Shown here piece by piece: positions 28,908 to 37,210 of a stretch of 64,000 nucleotides of DNA. Below the pieces are notes generated by a model. The model did no database searches, had not been told where the DNA came from, and saw only the letters and a program-made list of their open reading frames with translations. This DNA comes from Phycisphaeraceae bacterium (GTDB lineage Bacteria > Planctomycetota > Phycisphaerae > Phycisphaerales > UBA1924), in assembly GCA_020639135.1 (NCBI GenBank), contig JACKHE010000005.1, positions 62,001 through 126,000 of the forward strand, written 5' to 3'. Position 1 is the first letter of the stretch, and every line of letters starts with the position of its first letter. A program made the position numbers and the translations under genes.

Positions 28908-29311
28908 CCCTGCTCGTCTCCATCTGCATCGGCGTCATCTTCGCCGTCAGCTTCTACCTGCTCATGGGCAAGGAGCTGAAGGAGGTCGCCATGGGCGTCT
29001 TCCTGATCGGCCACGCCGCCAACCTGGGCATCCTCGCCATGAGCGGCCAGCCCCTGATGGTCGTCGGCTCGCTCGTCGAGCCCAAGGGCCCCCCGATCCT
29101 CGGGACCGGGCGACCGATGGTCGATCCGCTGCCCCAGGCGCTGATCCTGACCGCGATCGTCATCGGCTTCGCCGTCGTCGCGTTCCTGCTGACGCTGCTC
29201 GTGGCGACGTACCGCCGCACGCACGAGCTCTGGATCGATGACCTTGCCGCCGAGGGGAATCCGGCGTTCCTGATCGACGGCGCCACCGAGAGGAAGAACG
29301 CGGCCGCCTGA
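28904..29311 (+). CDS. mrpC: Mrp antiporter subunit C (NuoK-like)
   Basis: 135 residues from ATG 28904, overlapping the mrpA stop. Three hydrophobic helices with GVFLIGHAANLGILAMSG and DPLPQALILTAIVIGFAVVAFLLTL, the MnhC/NuoK pattern. The acidic and polar C-terminal tail (ATYRRTHELWIDDLAAEG) is typical. mrpD starts 25 bases downstream. Confidence 0.93.
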   Translation: MTLLVSICIGVIFAVSFYLLMGKELKEVAMGVFLIGHAANLGILAMSGQPLMVVGSLVEPKGPPILGTGRPMVDPLPQALILTAIVIGFAVVAFLLTLLVATYRRTHELWIDDLAAEGNPAFLIDGATERKNAAA

Positions 29312-29336
29312 CCCCGGCGGACCGGATCACCCACCG

Positions 29337-30989
29337 ATGCTCATGACCTGGATCATCCTGCTCGTCGCCACCCCGATGTTCGCGGGCATCGCGACCACCT
29401 GCTTCCGAGGGCACGTCAGCGCCCAGCGCTTCATCGGTGTCGCCGCGCTGATCACCAACGTGATGTTGGCGCTGTCGTGGCTGCTGCAGCTGGGCCCGGG
29501 CGGTGTCTTCGTGCAGCAGGTCGGCGGCTGGGCCGCGCCCTTCGGGATCACCGTCGCCTTCGACTCGCTCAGCGGGATCTGCCTCGTCGCGGCCAACCTC
29601 GTGGGCCTCGCGGCGTACCTGCACTCCTTCGGCTCGCTCCGCCCCAGGACCGAGAAGGGCTGGTTCCACCCGCTCTTCCACCTCCTGATGATGGGCGTGA
29701 ACTACGCATTCCTCACCGGCGACCTCTTCAACCTCTTCGTCGCCTTCGAGATCATGCTCATGGCCAGCTACGCGATGCTCTGCATCGGCGCCTCCAGGGA
29801 GCAGCTCGCCCAGACCTACAAGTACGTCATCCTCAACCTCATCGGCTCCACGATCTTCGTCCTGGCGGCCGGGCTCATGTACGGCATGATGGGCACGCTC
29901 AACTACGCCGACCTGGCGCGGATCGTCGCCAATATGGTGTACGCGGGCGACCCGATGCCCACCGGGTTCTTCGCCGTGTCGCTGATGCTGGTCTTCGTCT
30001 TCGCGCTCAAGGCGGCGGTCTTCCCGCTGTGGTTCTGGCTCCCGGACACGTACCACACGAGCCCTATCGCCGTCTGCGCGATGTTCAGCGGGCTGCTGAC
30101 CAAGGTCGGAATCTACGCGATGTGCCGCCTGTACCCGATGATCTTCGCCGCCCCGGGCGTGCGCGAGATGTCCGACAACTGGATCCCGATCGTGCTCGCC
30201 AGCGCCGCCGGCGCGACGATGCTCCTGGGCATCCTCGCGGCGCTGCCCCTGACGAACATCCGGCGCATCCTCGCCTGCACGCTCATCAGCCACATGGGCT
30301 ACCTGATCTTCGGGATCGTCCTGCTCACCGACGCCTCGCTGAGCGGGACGCTCTACTACATGGCCCAGCACATGCTCGTCATGACCGCGCTCTTCCTCTG
30401 TTGCGGCCTCATCGAGATCAAGGCCGGGACCGACGACCTCTCGAAGATCGGCGGGCTCTGCAAGGATTCCCCCTGGCTCGGCGCGCTCTTCCTGGTCGCG
30501 TCCATGAGCCTCGTCGGGCTCCCGCCCTTCTCCGGCTTCTACGGCAAGGTGCTCATCCTCGGCGAGGGCTTCGGCTCCGGCGGCGTCTTCAACTGGATCC
30601 TCACCGGCATCGGCCTGCTCACCGGCGCGCTCACCCTGCTGGTCATGGCCAAGGTCTGGTCCCTCGCCTTCTGGATGCCCGGCCGGTCCGTTCGGAACTC
30701 CTCGTCGTACCCATCCGCGAAGCTGATCGCGGCGCAGACCAGGCCCGGCTACCTCGCCGTGACCCTCCTCGTCTCGGCGTCGCTGGTGATGGCCCTGGGC
30801 GCCGGGCCGACCCTGCGTATCACCGACCGAGCAACGATGGGCCTCAGCGAGCCGGCGTCGTACATCAACACGGTCTTCGGCAGGACCGTGTTCCCCCCGA
30901 GCATCGCGGCCCGCATCGAGGATTCCCGGGCGCGGCGACTGGCCAGCGAGGCCTCCGCGCAGCCGACACGTGAGGAGGCCCACCGGTGA
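29337..30989 (+). CDS. mrpD: Mrp antiporter subunit D (NuoN/M-like)
   Basis: 550 residues with about 14 helices of the proton-conducting quinone-oxidoreductase family. MMGVNYAFLTGDLFNLFVAFEIMLMASYAMLC near 120-150 and ALKAAVFPLWFWLPDTYHTSPIAVCAMFSGLLTKVGIYA near 222-260 contain the conserved Glu and Lys residues of the ion channel. The C-terminal 60 residues are hydrophilic. It overlaps mrpE by 4 bases. Confidence 0.94.
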   Translation: MLMTWIILLVATPMFAGIATTCFRGHVSAQRFIGVAALITNVMLALSWLLQLGPGGVFVQQVGGWAAPFGITVAFDSLSGICLVAANLVGLAAYLHSFGSLRPRTEKGWFHPLFHLLMMGVNYAFLTGDLFNLFVAFEIMLMASYAMLCIGASREQLAQTYKYVILNLIGSTIFVLAAGLMYGMMGTLNYADLARIVANMVYAGDPMPTGFFAVSLMLVFVFALKAAVFPLWFWLPDTYHTSPIAVCAMFSGLLTKVGIYAMCRLYPMIFAAPGVREMSDNWIPIVLASAAGATMLLGILAALPLTNIRRILACTLISHMGYLIFGIVLLTDASLSGTLYYMAQHMLVMTALFLCCGLIEIKAGTDDLSKIGGLCKDSPWLGALFLVASMSLVGLPPFSGFYGKVLILGEGFGSGGVFNWILTGIGLLTGALTLLVMAKVWSLAFWMPGRSVRNSSSYPSAKLIAAQTRPGYLAVTLLVSASLVMALGAGPTLRITDRATMGLSEPASYINTVFGRTVFPPSIAARIEDSRARRLASEASAQPTREEAHR

Positions 30990-31456
30990 TCCGATTCCTG
31001 CTGAACATCTTCCTCGCGGTCGTCTGGTGTGCGCTGTCGAAGTTCGACGGCTGGAACTTCCTGGGCGGGCTCTTCGTCGGCGCGGTGGTCGTCAGCGTCT
31101 TCTCGCGCGCCACCAGCGGCGAGCCCTACGCCAGCAAGGCCTACAGGCTGGCGCGGTTCGTCCTCTACTTCTGCAAGATCCTCGTGCAGACCAACCTCCA
31201 GGTCGCCTGGGAGGTGCTGACCCCGAAGATGCACCAGACCCCGCGGATCATCCGCTACCCCATCGCCGGGATGACCGACGTACAGCGGACCATGCTCGCC
31301 AACGCGATCACGCTGACGCCCGGCACCCTGACGATGGACATCAGCCCCGACGGGCGCTGGCTGTACCTGCACTGCATGTACGCGAAGGACCGCGACGCCG
31401 CGGTGCGCGAGATCGACGAGCTCTGGAGCAACATGCGACGGGGGATCTTCAGTTGA
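30986..31456 (+). CDS. mrpE: Mrp antiporter subunit E
   Basis: 156 residues, MnhE type: two N-terminal helices (IRFLLNIFLAVVWCALSKFD; FLGGLFVGAVVVSVFS), then a soluble domain with MLANAITLTPGTLTMDI, the family signature. It overlaps mrpD (ATGA) and mrpF (TTGA), so the operon is tightly coupled. Confidence 0.93.
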   Translation: MIRFLLNIFLAVVWCALSKFDGWNFLGGLFVGAVVVSVFSRATSGEPYASKAYRLARFVLYFCKILVQTNLQVAWEVLTPKMHQTPRIIRYPIAGMTDVQRTMLANAITLTPGTLTMDISPDGRWLYLHCMYAKDRDAAVREIDELWSNMRRGIFS

Positions 31457-31902
31457 GCCGCCTGACGCCGACCATCCTGGCCCTGCTCACGCTGGTGCTG
31501 ACGCTCGCGTGCCCCGCGCCGTCCATGGCCGCCGAGGCGCCGCACGCCGTCACACACGCCGCCGAGCCCGAGCGCAGCGTGGGGGGGCTCGACGTCGCCG
31601 TGGGCATGACCCCTGCGGAGCGGGCCGCGGAGTGGATCCTCTTCCGCGTCGTGGACGCCGGGATCGTGATGCTCGTGCTCTCGTTCGCGCTGTGCCTGAT
31701 GCGCGTCGCCAGAGGCCCGACGCTCATCGACCGCGGCCTGGCCACCGACACGATCACCCTGCACGTCGTGGGCCTGGCCATCCTGCTGACCATCGGCCTG
31801 CGCACGCTGCTCTACTTCGACGCCGTGCTGATCTTCGCCATCCTCGGCTTCGCGACGACCGTCGCCTTCGCCCAGTTCATCGGCAGGAGGCGCGCCGTAT
31901 GA
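31453..31902 (+). CDS. mrpF: Mrp antiporter subunit F with N-terminal extension
   Basis: 149 residues if it starts at TTG 31453, which overlaps the mrpE stop. The conserved part (VVDAGIVMLVLSFALCLMRVARGPTLIDRGLATDTITLHVVG) begins only near residue 62, while MrpF is usually about 90 residues. The extra N-terminus (SRLTPTILALLTLVLTLACPAPSMAA) looks like a signal peptide followed by a polar linker. Alternatively translation begins at a Met further in (31606, MTPAERAAEW). The TTG is favoured by the overlap pattern of the operon. Confidence 0.85.
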   Translation: MSRLTPTILALLTLVLTLACPAPSMAAEAPHAVTHAAEPERSVGGLDVAVGMTPAERAAEWILFRVVDAGIVMLVLSFALCLMRVARGPTLIDRGLATDTITLHVVGLAILLTIGLRTLLYFDAVLIFAILGFATTVAFAQFIGRRRAV

Positions 31903-32378
31903 GCCCACTTGACCTCCTCGACGGCTTTACGATGCGGGCGCTGGCCGACCTGCTTGCCGCGCTGCTGCTGCTCGGCGGCCTGCTGTTCATGTTCATCGGG
32001 TCGATCGGCGTGGTGCGGCTGCCCGACGGCTTCCACCGCATCCACGCGGTCAGCGTCTGCGCCACGCTGGGCTTGACCGGCATGCTCCTGGGCGCCTGCT
32101 TCCACATCGGCTCCGTCGTGCTGATCTCCAAGGCGGCGATGACCATTGTCTTCCTCTTCGTCGCCGCCCCCGCCGGCAGCCACCTGCTCGCCAAGGCCGC
32201 CCACGACGCCAACCTCCCGCAGTGGGGCAAGACCCTCAGCGACGAGCTCGCCGAGGACAAGGAAGCCTTCGGCGTCGAGGAGTGGATCGGCGTCTCGCTG
32301 GAGCAACCCCCGATCCCCGAGGCCGACAGCGAGAACGCCGGGACCGGTGGCGGAAAAAAAAAGACCAGCGCCGCGTAA
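31899..32378 (+). CDS. mrpG: Mrp antiporter subunit G
   Basis: 159 residues from ATG 31899, overlapping the mrpF stop. Conserved MnhG segment: GLLFMFIGSIGVVRLPDGFHRIHAVSVCATLGLTGMLLG and the third helix SKAAMTIVFLFVAAPAGSHLLAKAA. A 50-residue hydrophilic tail rich in Glu ends with GGGKKKTSAA. It is the last gene of the Mrp operon. Confidence 0.92.
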   Translation: MSPLDLLDGFTMRALADLLAALLLLGGLLFMFIGSIGVVRLPDGFHRIHAVSVCATLGLTGMLLGACFHIGSVVLISKAAMTIVFLFVAAPAGSHLLAKAAHDANLPQWGKTLSDELAEDKEAFGVEEWIGVSLEQPPIPEADSENAGTGGGKKKTSAA

Positions 32379-32530
32379 TGCGTCGCGTCTGAGCGTCCGG
32401 GCCGCCGCGTCCCGCTGAGCCCCCGCCCGACAGGATTCATCGCATCAGGTTGACCCATCGCCGGGTGGTGGGGAAGATGCCCAACCCCAAGTGGCCCGGG
32501 CGTTGTCGTCCAGCAACCGCGAGGGAAACC

Positions 32531-32619
32531 GGAGAGGTGGCGGAGCGGTTGAACGCGCCGGTTTCGAAAACCGGTATACCTCGCAAGGGGTATCGGGGGT
32601 TCGAATCCCCCCCTCTCCG
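32531..32619 (+). tRNA. tRNA-Ser (CGA)
   Basis: The acceptor arms GGAGAGG (32531-32537) and CCTCTCC (32612-32618) pair fully. The anticodon arm CCGGT-TTCGAAA-ACCGG gives anticodon CGA (reads UCG, serine). A long variable arm (CCTCGCAAGGGG region) and the T arm GGGGG-TTCGAAT-CCCCC are as expected for a class II serine tRNA. CCA is not encoded. It borders the accessory region that follows. Confidence 0.95.
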
Positions 32620-32620
32620 C

Positions 32621-32955
32621 TTTTTCATTTCGTATGCGAAACAGTGTCCCTGTTTCCATGCGATTTTGGCCGGTTTGCCGCGAGACACGGCGGTTCCGCC
32701 GGTCTCCAGGGCAGCGGCCCAGTTCTGAATCAGCCCGGATTCGCCCCGATTGCCGCGGGAGTCTCTCGTGGCGGTTCGAGGTGTGTCCGCGCGCCGGGTT
32801 CCCTGTTCCGGCCCCGAAAACAGGGATCATTCCTGTTTTCAGGGAGGATGCCTGCGCAACGGGGCTTCCGAGCCCTGCCTGAGAGCGAATGAGCGGTGAT
32901 TGCCGAGCGGATTTCTCTGATTTCCCTGCGTGCTGGAACAGGGAACGAGCAGGGA
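32621..32955. other. non-coding junction between tRNA-Ser and recombinase gene, repeated CCCTGTT motif
   Basis: No gene is seen. The motif CCCTGTT or its inverse AACAGGG occurs about five times: near 32648, 32801, 32820, 32833 and 32938. Two copies form an inverted repeat (listed separately). The dense repeats lie next to the 3' end of a large serine recombinase gene, where attachment or protein-binding sites are often found; which one applies is open. Confidence 0.5.
32816..32840. repeat. inverted repeat GAAAACAGG / CCTGTTTTC
   Basis: Perfect 9-base arms at 32816-32824 and 32832-32840 with a 7-base loop; C residues before and G residues after extend it with one bulge. There is no T-run, so an operator or recombinase site is as likely as a terminator for tRNA-Ser. 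Confidence 0.6.
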
Positions 32956-34689
32956 TTACCGACCAGCCGCGCGGGGCATGGCGTCGATCCCGAGCTCCGC
33001 CGCCTGTCGTTCCCAGTCGAGTTGCTTCGCCGCGATCAGCAGGTCGTTGAGCGTGATGCGGCCGGGCAGCGTTCCGACGAGCGCGTGCTTCAAGATATCC
33101 GGACCAAGCTGTGTCAGTGGAAGCAGCTTGACGAGGCGCGCCCGGGCCACGCCGTTCGTCGCCGAGTACGCGCGGGTCGAGAGGCCGGTCTGGAGCAGGT
33201 CTTCGCGCCAGCGATAGGCGAGTCCGATCGCGTCAACGATGTGTTGCCTGGGTTCGGGGCTTGAGGGAATGACGAGGTCGTGGCCGTCTGGGGAGAGGAG
33301 CAGGCGGCGGCCGTCGAGCTTCTTGATCTGGATCCTCAGGGTGAGGTGGATGCATCTGCCTCGGTCCTCGATCTCGGGACAGTGCGGACAGGTCGGGTGG
33401 GAAGCCGGCTCGGCCGGCAGCGGTCCGAAGTCGCGATTCTGAATCTCCGCGATCTTTCCGGCATCGAGTTTGATCAGGAGCGCATCAGGCGAGAGAACCA
33501 CGCCGTCGATGACGGCCCGGATCCAGCGGTCGCGCGTCTCGGCGGGCTGCTGCGCCAAGCCATCGAAGTCCAGATGGTCGAGCACGACGCCGCGGACGAG
33601 ATCATCGAGATGCTCGGCGTTGACGGACTTGATCGGGCAGGCCTTGAAGCCGCGTCGGAGCGCCTTCTGGCTGATGTAGTAGCGGACGAGGCGTTTCTGG
33701 CGGTTGCCGGGGTTGGAAGCGCCGCGCTTGGTCAGCGGGCGGTGGGTGCTCGTCGGGCTCATGGCGAAGTCCTCGTGGGTGCGGAGCTTGCCCTTGAGCA
33801 GGTGCGGGTGGGTCCACCGGTGGAGGCGGTCGCGCTCCTGGGTCGTCATGAGCCGGTGCGCCTCGTCCCACACCGCCTGCGGGATGATGGGCTCGTGGCG
33901 ACCGTCGTAGACCTCGGCCTCGCCGTTGCGGGTGTGGGTGATCTTGCCGATGTACGTAGGATTGGTGAGCAGCTTGTAGACGTACTTCCGCGTCAGCGGC
34001 TTGCCGCCATGGACCCGGCCCGTGCTGCTGGTCCAGCGCTTGGTGGTGTGCCCGGCTTCGTTGAGCGCCTCGACGACCGCCACTTGTGATTTCGTTTCGA
34101 TGAAGCGCCGGAAGATCTCGCGGACGAGTTCCGCTTCATCCGGGATGATGTAGAGCCCCCTGGGCTCGTCCTCGCGCTGGAGGCGATACCCCAGCGGCGG
34201 CTGGCCGCAGACCCAGTATCCCTTCTTTTTGGTCGCGGCGATCTTGTCGCGGATGCGCTCGCCGGCGACCTCCCGCTCGAACTGGGCAAAGCTGAGGAGC
34301 ATGTTCAGCGTCAGCCGGCCCATCGATGTCGTCGTGTTGAACTGCTGTGTGACTGAGACGAATGAGACCTGCCGCTCGTCGAAGAGCCGCATCATCTGTG
34401 CGAAGTCGTTCAGGGAGCGGCTGAGGCGATCGACCTTGTAGACCACAGCCACGTCAATCCGGCCCTTGTCGATGTCGTCGAGAAGCCGCCCGAGCGCCGG
34501 CCGCTTCATCGTGCCCCCGGAGAACCCGCCGTCGTCGTAGCGCTTCGCGACCGCCTTCCAGCCCTCGTGCTTCTGGCTCCGGATGTAATCGAGGCCGGCC
34601 TCGCGCTGGGCGTCGAGGGAGTTGAAGGCCTGATCAAGGCCTTCCTCGTTGGACTTGCGGGTGTAGATCGCGCAGCGGACGGTCTTCAT
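32956..34689 (-). CDS. large serine recombinase
   Basis: 577 residues. The N-terminal resolvase domain has AIYTRKSNEEG with the nucleophile Ser13, DGGFSGGTMKRPAL, and YKVDRLSRSLNDFAQMM. A recombinase domain follows (GYWVCGQPPLGYRLQRE, then NPTYIGKITHTRNG). The zinc-ribbon region (LLKGKLRTHEDFAMSP..YYISQKALRRGFKACP) keeps only one of the four usual cysteines, as in the recombinases that accompany DUF2924 genes. It catalyses integration or excision of a mobile element. It overlaps nothing and has the DUF2924 gene 11 bases upstream in transcription. Confidence 0.93.
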   Translation of the reverse strand: MKTVRCAIYTRKSNEEGLDQAFNSLDAQREAGLDYIRSQKHEGWKAVAKRYDDGGFSGGTMKRPALGRLLDDIDKGRIDVAVVYKVDRLSRSLNDFAQMMRLFDERQVSFVSVTQQFNTTTSMGRLTLNMLLSFAQFEREVAGERIRDKIAATKKKGYWVCGQPPLGYRLQREDEPRGLYIIPDEAELVREIFRRFIETKSQVAVVEALNEAGHTTKRWTSSTGRVHGGKPLTRKYVYKLLTNPTYIGKITHTRNGEAEVYDGRHEPIIPQAVWDEAHRLMTTQERDRLHRWTHPHLLKGKLRTHEDFAMSPTSTHRPLTKRGASNPGNRQKRLVRYYISQKALRRGFKACPIKSVNAEHLDDLVRGVVLDHLDFDGLAQQPAETRDRWIRAVIDGVVLSPDALLIKLDAGKIAEIQNRDFGPLPAEPASHPTCPHCPEIEDRGRCIHLTLRIQIKKLDGRRLLLSPDGHDLVIPSSPEPRQHIVDAIGLAYRWREDLLQTGLSTRAYSATNGVARARLVKLLPLTQLGPDILKHALVGTLPGRITLNDLLIAAKQLDWERQAAELGIDAMPRAAGR

Positions 34690-34699
34690 GGCGTCCTCC

Positions 34700-35155
34700 T
34701 CACGCGGCGCCCCTGAGCTTCTTGAGGCCGAAGAAGCGCGGGCCGGACCACCGCGCGCCGGTGATCTCGCGGGCGATCTCGGAGAGGCTGGCGTACTCAG
34801 CGTCGCGGTAGCGGAAGCGCTTCCCGTCGTCCAGGACCGTCACCTCGTGCCTGCGGCCGCGCCAGGTCCGGACGAGCGTCGCGCCGGTGCGGAGCGGGAT
34901 GCGCTCGCGGCGCTTCCGCTTGACGGGGTCTCCCCTTGCGGAGGTTGGGTTCGGGGCATTGCGGGTCGCCGCCCTGAGCCGGCGCCGGGTCTCCGCGTCG
35001 AGCCCGCCGCGCGTCCGCTGCTGGATATGCCAGGCGATGTCGCGGAGGAGCGCCTGCTTGAAGTGCGGTGGATCGCCCCGGACGCCGAGCTTTTTCCAGC
35101 GCTCGCGGAGCTGGCTGGGGGTGAGGTCCGCGAGCGTGTTGAGGTCATCGGGCAT
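34700..35155 (-). CDS. DUF2924 family protein
   Basis: 151 residues. The pattern LTPSQLRERWKKLGVRGDPPHFKQALLRDIAWHIQQR near the start, PLRTGATLVRTWRGRRHEVTVLDDGKRFRYRDAEYASLSEIAREITGARWSGPRFFGLKK at the end, is the DUF2924 family. Members are typically found beside large serine recombinases in prophage-like elements, as here. The SLSEIAREITG part looks like a small winged or DNA-binding module. Function unknown; it may be a recombination accessory factor. Confidence 0.85.
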   Translation of the reverse strand: MPDDLNTLADLTPSQLRERWKKLGVRGDPPHFKQALLRDIAWHIQQRTRGGLDAETRRRLRAATRNAPNPTSARGDPVKRKRRERIPLRTGATLVRTWRGRRHEVTVLDDGKRFRYRDAEYASLSEIAREITGARWSGPRFFGLKKLRGAA

Positions 35156-35361
35156 GTGGTCGTTCCTGGTTGCTCACAGGGCCGCCCCTGTGGGCGCGCA
35201 GCAACCGCCTTCCATCGCTCATAAAGGATCGTCGCGGCCACGGACAGGGCGGCGGTGGGGGAGAATCGGGACGCCGCGGGATACTCCTGCGGTGTTCACA
35301 TAGAGCCATCAGACCGGCCGGAGATCAAGCTGAAAGCGCTGTGAATTCAGGCTTTCTCGGC

Positions 35362-35622
35362 TCACTTCCGGACCTTGGCGGCGAGCTGGGCGATGGCTTT
35401 CTCCGGCTTCACGCCGCATGCCCGGCACCACCGCACGAACTCGACCGGATCGAGGCGTCGGTCCCCGGCCTCGCACTTGTGGACGAAGGTGTGGGGCCGG
35501 TCGAAGACCGCCCCGAGCTCGGCCTGGGTGAGGTCCGCCTCCAGACGCCACGTCCGCAGAAGCTCGCATAGCCGCCGATAGGCGGGATCGTGCTGGGGTC
35601 GTGGTCGGGGGCGGTTTCCCAT
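35362..35622 (-). CDS. XRE-type helix-turn-helix regulator
   Basis: 86 residues. RRLCELLRTWRLEADLTQAELGAVFDRPHTFVHKCEAGDRRLDPVEFVRWCRACGV is a complete XRE/Cro helix-turn-helix (about 14-70). Such small regulators act as element repressors. The 112-base divergent spacer to the TM2 gene (35623-35734) contains the near-palindrome GTCCCGAATTGGGAC at 35657-35671, a candidate operator. Confidence 0.85.
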   Translation of the reverse strand: MGNRPRPRPQHDPAYRRLCELLRTWRLEADLTQAELGAVFDRPHTFVHKCEAGDRRLDPVEFVRWCRACGVKPEKAIAQLAAKVRK

Positions 35623-35656
35623 ATCGGGAAATCAGGCTAAAGCCGCCCGGCCAATG

Positions 35657-35671
35657 TCCCGAATTGGGACA
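35657..35671. promoter_or_regulatory. palindrome GTCCCGAATTGGGAC, candidate XRE operator
   Basis: The sequence TGTCCCGAATTGGGACA is a near-perfect palindrome (arms GTCCC/GGGAC around GAATT) in the divergent spacer between the XRE regulator and the TM2 gene. A related half-pair, CCCATATCGGGA, overlaps the regulator start near 35618-35630. Position and symmetry suggest binding by the XRE protein. Confidence 0.5.
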
Positions 35672-35734
35672 TTGAATAATGCGGGAGCGATCCCCATCGC
35701 AATCGCAGGGCGGAATGACGCCCAAGGAGGCCCC

Positions 35735-36124
35735 ATGCGCACGATGAATCAGAACACCCTGCTCCCGGCATCGGCAACGACAGCGCCGCGTAAATCCGTT
35801 CTCGCCGGCTACGCGCTCTGGCTCGGCGGCTTCGTCTTCCTGTGCGGCCTGCACCGGCTCTACTACGGCCGGCACCTCAGCGGTTTCATCTACCTGCTGA
35901 CGTTCGGGCTCCTGGGGATCGGGCAGCTGGTTGATTTCCTGCTGATCCCCTCGATGGCCGCGGACTGGAACCGGCGGCTCGGGGGCAGCAACTTCAACAC
36001 GAATCAGAACCAGAACCAGGCGACACAGCAGGTCGTTGTGAACATCGACCCCTCGATGATGCAGCCCAGCGCCGGACCGCCCGCCGGACAGTCTGCGGAT
36101 CACGCCGAAGGGATCGCTGCGTAG
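35735..36124 (+). CDS. TM2 domain membrane protein
   Basis: 129 residues from ATG 35735, with AAGGAGG at 35724-35730. The TM2 domain is clear: LAGYALWLGGFVFLCGLHRLYYGRHLSGFIYLLTFGLLGIGQLVDFLLIP (two helices with the charged linker). The C-terminus is an Asn/Gln-rich stretch (NTNQNQNQATQQ) followed by Met/Pro/Ser. TM2 proteins occur often in mobile elements, with unknown function. It ends 3 bases before the convergent terminase stop. Confidence 0.85.
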   Translation: MRTMNQNTLLPASATTAPRKSVLAGYALWLGGFVFLCGLHRLYYGRHLSGFIYLLTFGLLGIGQLVDFLLIPSMAADWNRRLGGSNFNTNQNQNQATQQVVVNIDPSMMQPSAGPPAGQSADHAEGIAA

Positions 36125-36127
36125 CGC

Positions 36128-37210
36128 CTATGGGAGCCCCCGCTCGGGCAGTCGGGGGCCTTCGGTCTGCGCCATCCATTCCTCCCCAGAGAGTGGGGGC
36201 GGCGCCCCCGGCCGGAGGCGGGTCCGCTCGCCGAAGACCCGATCGAGGACGAAGTGCTCTTCTTCAATAAGGGCAAAGAACACGCCCGTGTGCCGGCACT
36301 CGTCCTCCGTGGCATCCGGATGCGGGGCCATATGAAACGCCCCGCCCCGGTCCCCGCCCTTACCCTCCGGGTACGGCTCCTGCTGGTACTGCGCCATGAA
36401 CGCCTTCGCGCCCATGCGCAGCATCGCTTCGCGCAGCTGGTCGCGGCTCTCCCGGATCGGGTGCAGGGCCTCGCCCTTGCGCCTGGCGATGCCGCCGCCG
36501 AGGGGCTCGGGGAGCCGCTCGTCCTCGGTTGCGATCGCGGGGAGCCTGAGCAGCTCCCAGCCATCCTGCTTCAGCAAGTGCGCGGTCAGGTCGTCGTGCG
36601 CAAGACGCTGCATGACAACGATGATCACGCCGTCGTGCTTGTCGTCGAGCCGCTGGTAGATGTTGCGGTCGTACCAGCTCCGGATCGAATCGCTCTTCTG
36701 GCCGTCGTCCGCCTCGTGCGCCGACTGCGGGTCGTCGATGATGATCACGTCGGCGCCCCGACCGGTCAGCGCGCCCGATGGTGTGAACGACGCCCGGAGC
36801 CCGCCCTGAGCGAGCTTGAGCGCGCCGGTGGTCTCATTCACCCGGACGTGCGGGAAGAGCGCCCGGTACTTCGGGTGGGTCATCAGGCGTCGGGTCAGGT
36901 CGTGCTGATCGTCGGCGAGCCCCTTGTGCCCCGCGACGCACATGACCTTGGACTCGGGCTCGATCCCGAGCAGCCAGGCGGGGAAGGCGACCGAGGCGCA
37001 GATCGATTTCAGCGACCGCGGCGGCATGTTGACGATCAGCCGCTTCGTCTCGCGTCGGTGGCAGCGTTTGAGGGCCTCGCCGAGAAGATCGATCGACCAG
37101 TTCGGCAGGTATTCAACGTTGGGATGCAGCAACCGGAACGCGAGCTGGAAGAACATCCGTGGTTCGGACTGGTACATGTGCCTGATTGCTTTTCCCTCGA
37201 GATCAAGCAT
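36128..37210 (-). CDS. phage terminase large subunit, C-terminally shortened
   Basis: 360 residues. The ATPase domain has Walker A NMPPRSLKS at 61-69 and Walker B VIIIDD at 155-160, then a coupling motif VVMQRLAHDDLTAHLL. The usual terminase continues through FMAQYQQEP into an RNase H-like nuclease domain of 150 or more residues; here only about 75 residues follow, with a Pro/Gly-rich end, and no nuclease aspartates are evident. It therefore looks truncated, retaining packaging ATPase but not cleavage. It overlaps the DUF5681 gene by 8 bases. Confidence 0.85.
   Translation of the reverse strand: MLDLEGKAIRHMYQSEPRMFFQLAFRLLHPNVEYLPNWSIDLLGEALKRCHRRETKRLIVNMPPRSLKSICASVAFPAWLLGIEPESKVMCVAGHKGLADDQHDLTRRLMTHPKYRALFPHVRVNETTGALKLAQGGLRASFTPSGALTGRGADVIIIDDPQSAHEADDGQKSDSIRSWYDRNIYQRLDDKHDGVIIVVMQRLAHDDLTAHLLKQDGWELLRLPAIATEDERLPEPLGGGIARRKGEALHPIRESRDQLREAMLRMGAKAFMAQYQQEPYPEGKGGDRGGAFHMAPHPDATEDECRHTGVFFALIEEEHFVLDRVFGERTRLRPGAPPPLSGEEWMAQTEGPRLPERGLP

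Noticed and set aside
32956..34689. Loss of zinc cysteines in the serine recombinase as a novel feature
   Set aside because: Recombinases that accompany DUF2924 commonly lack these cysteines, so it is not new.
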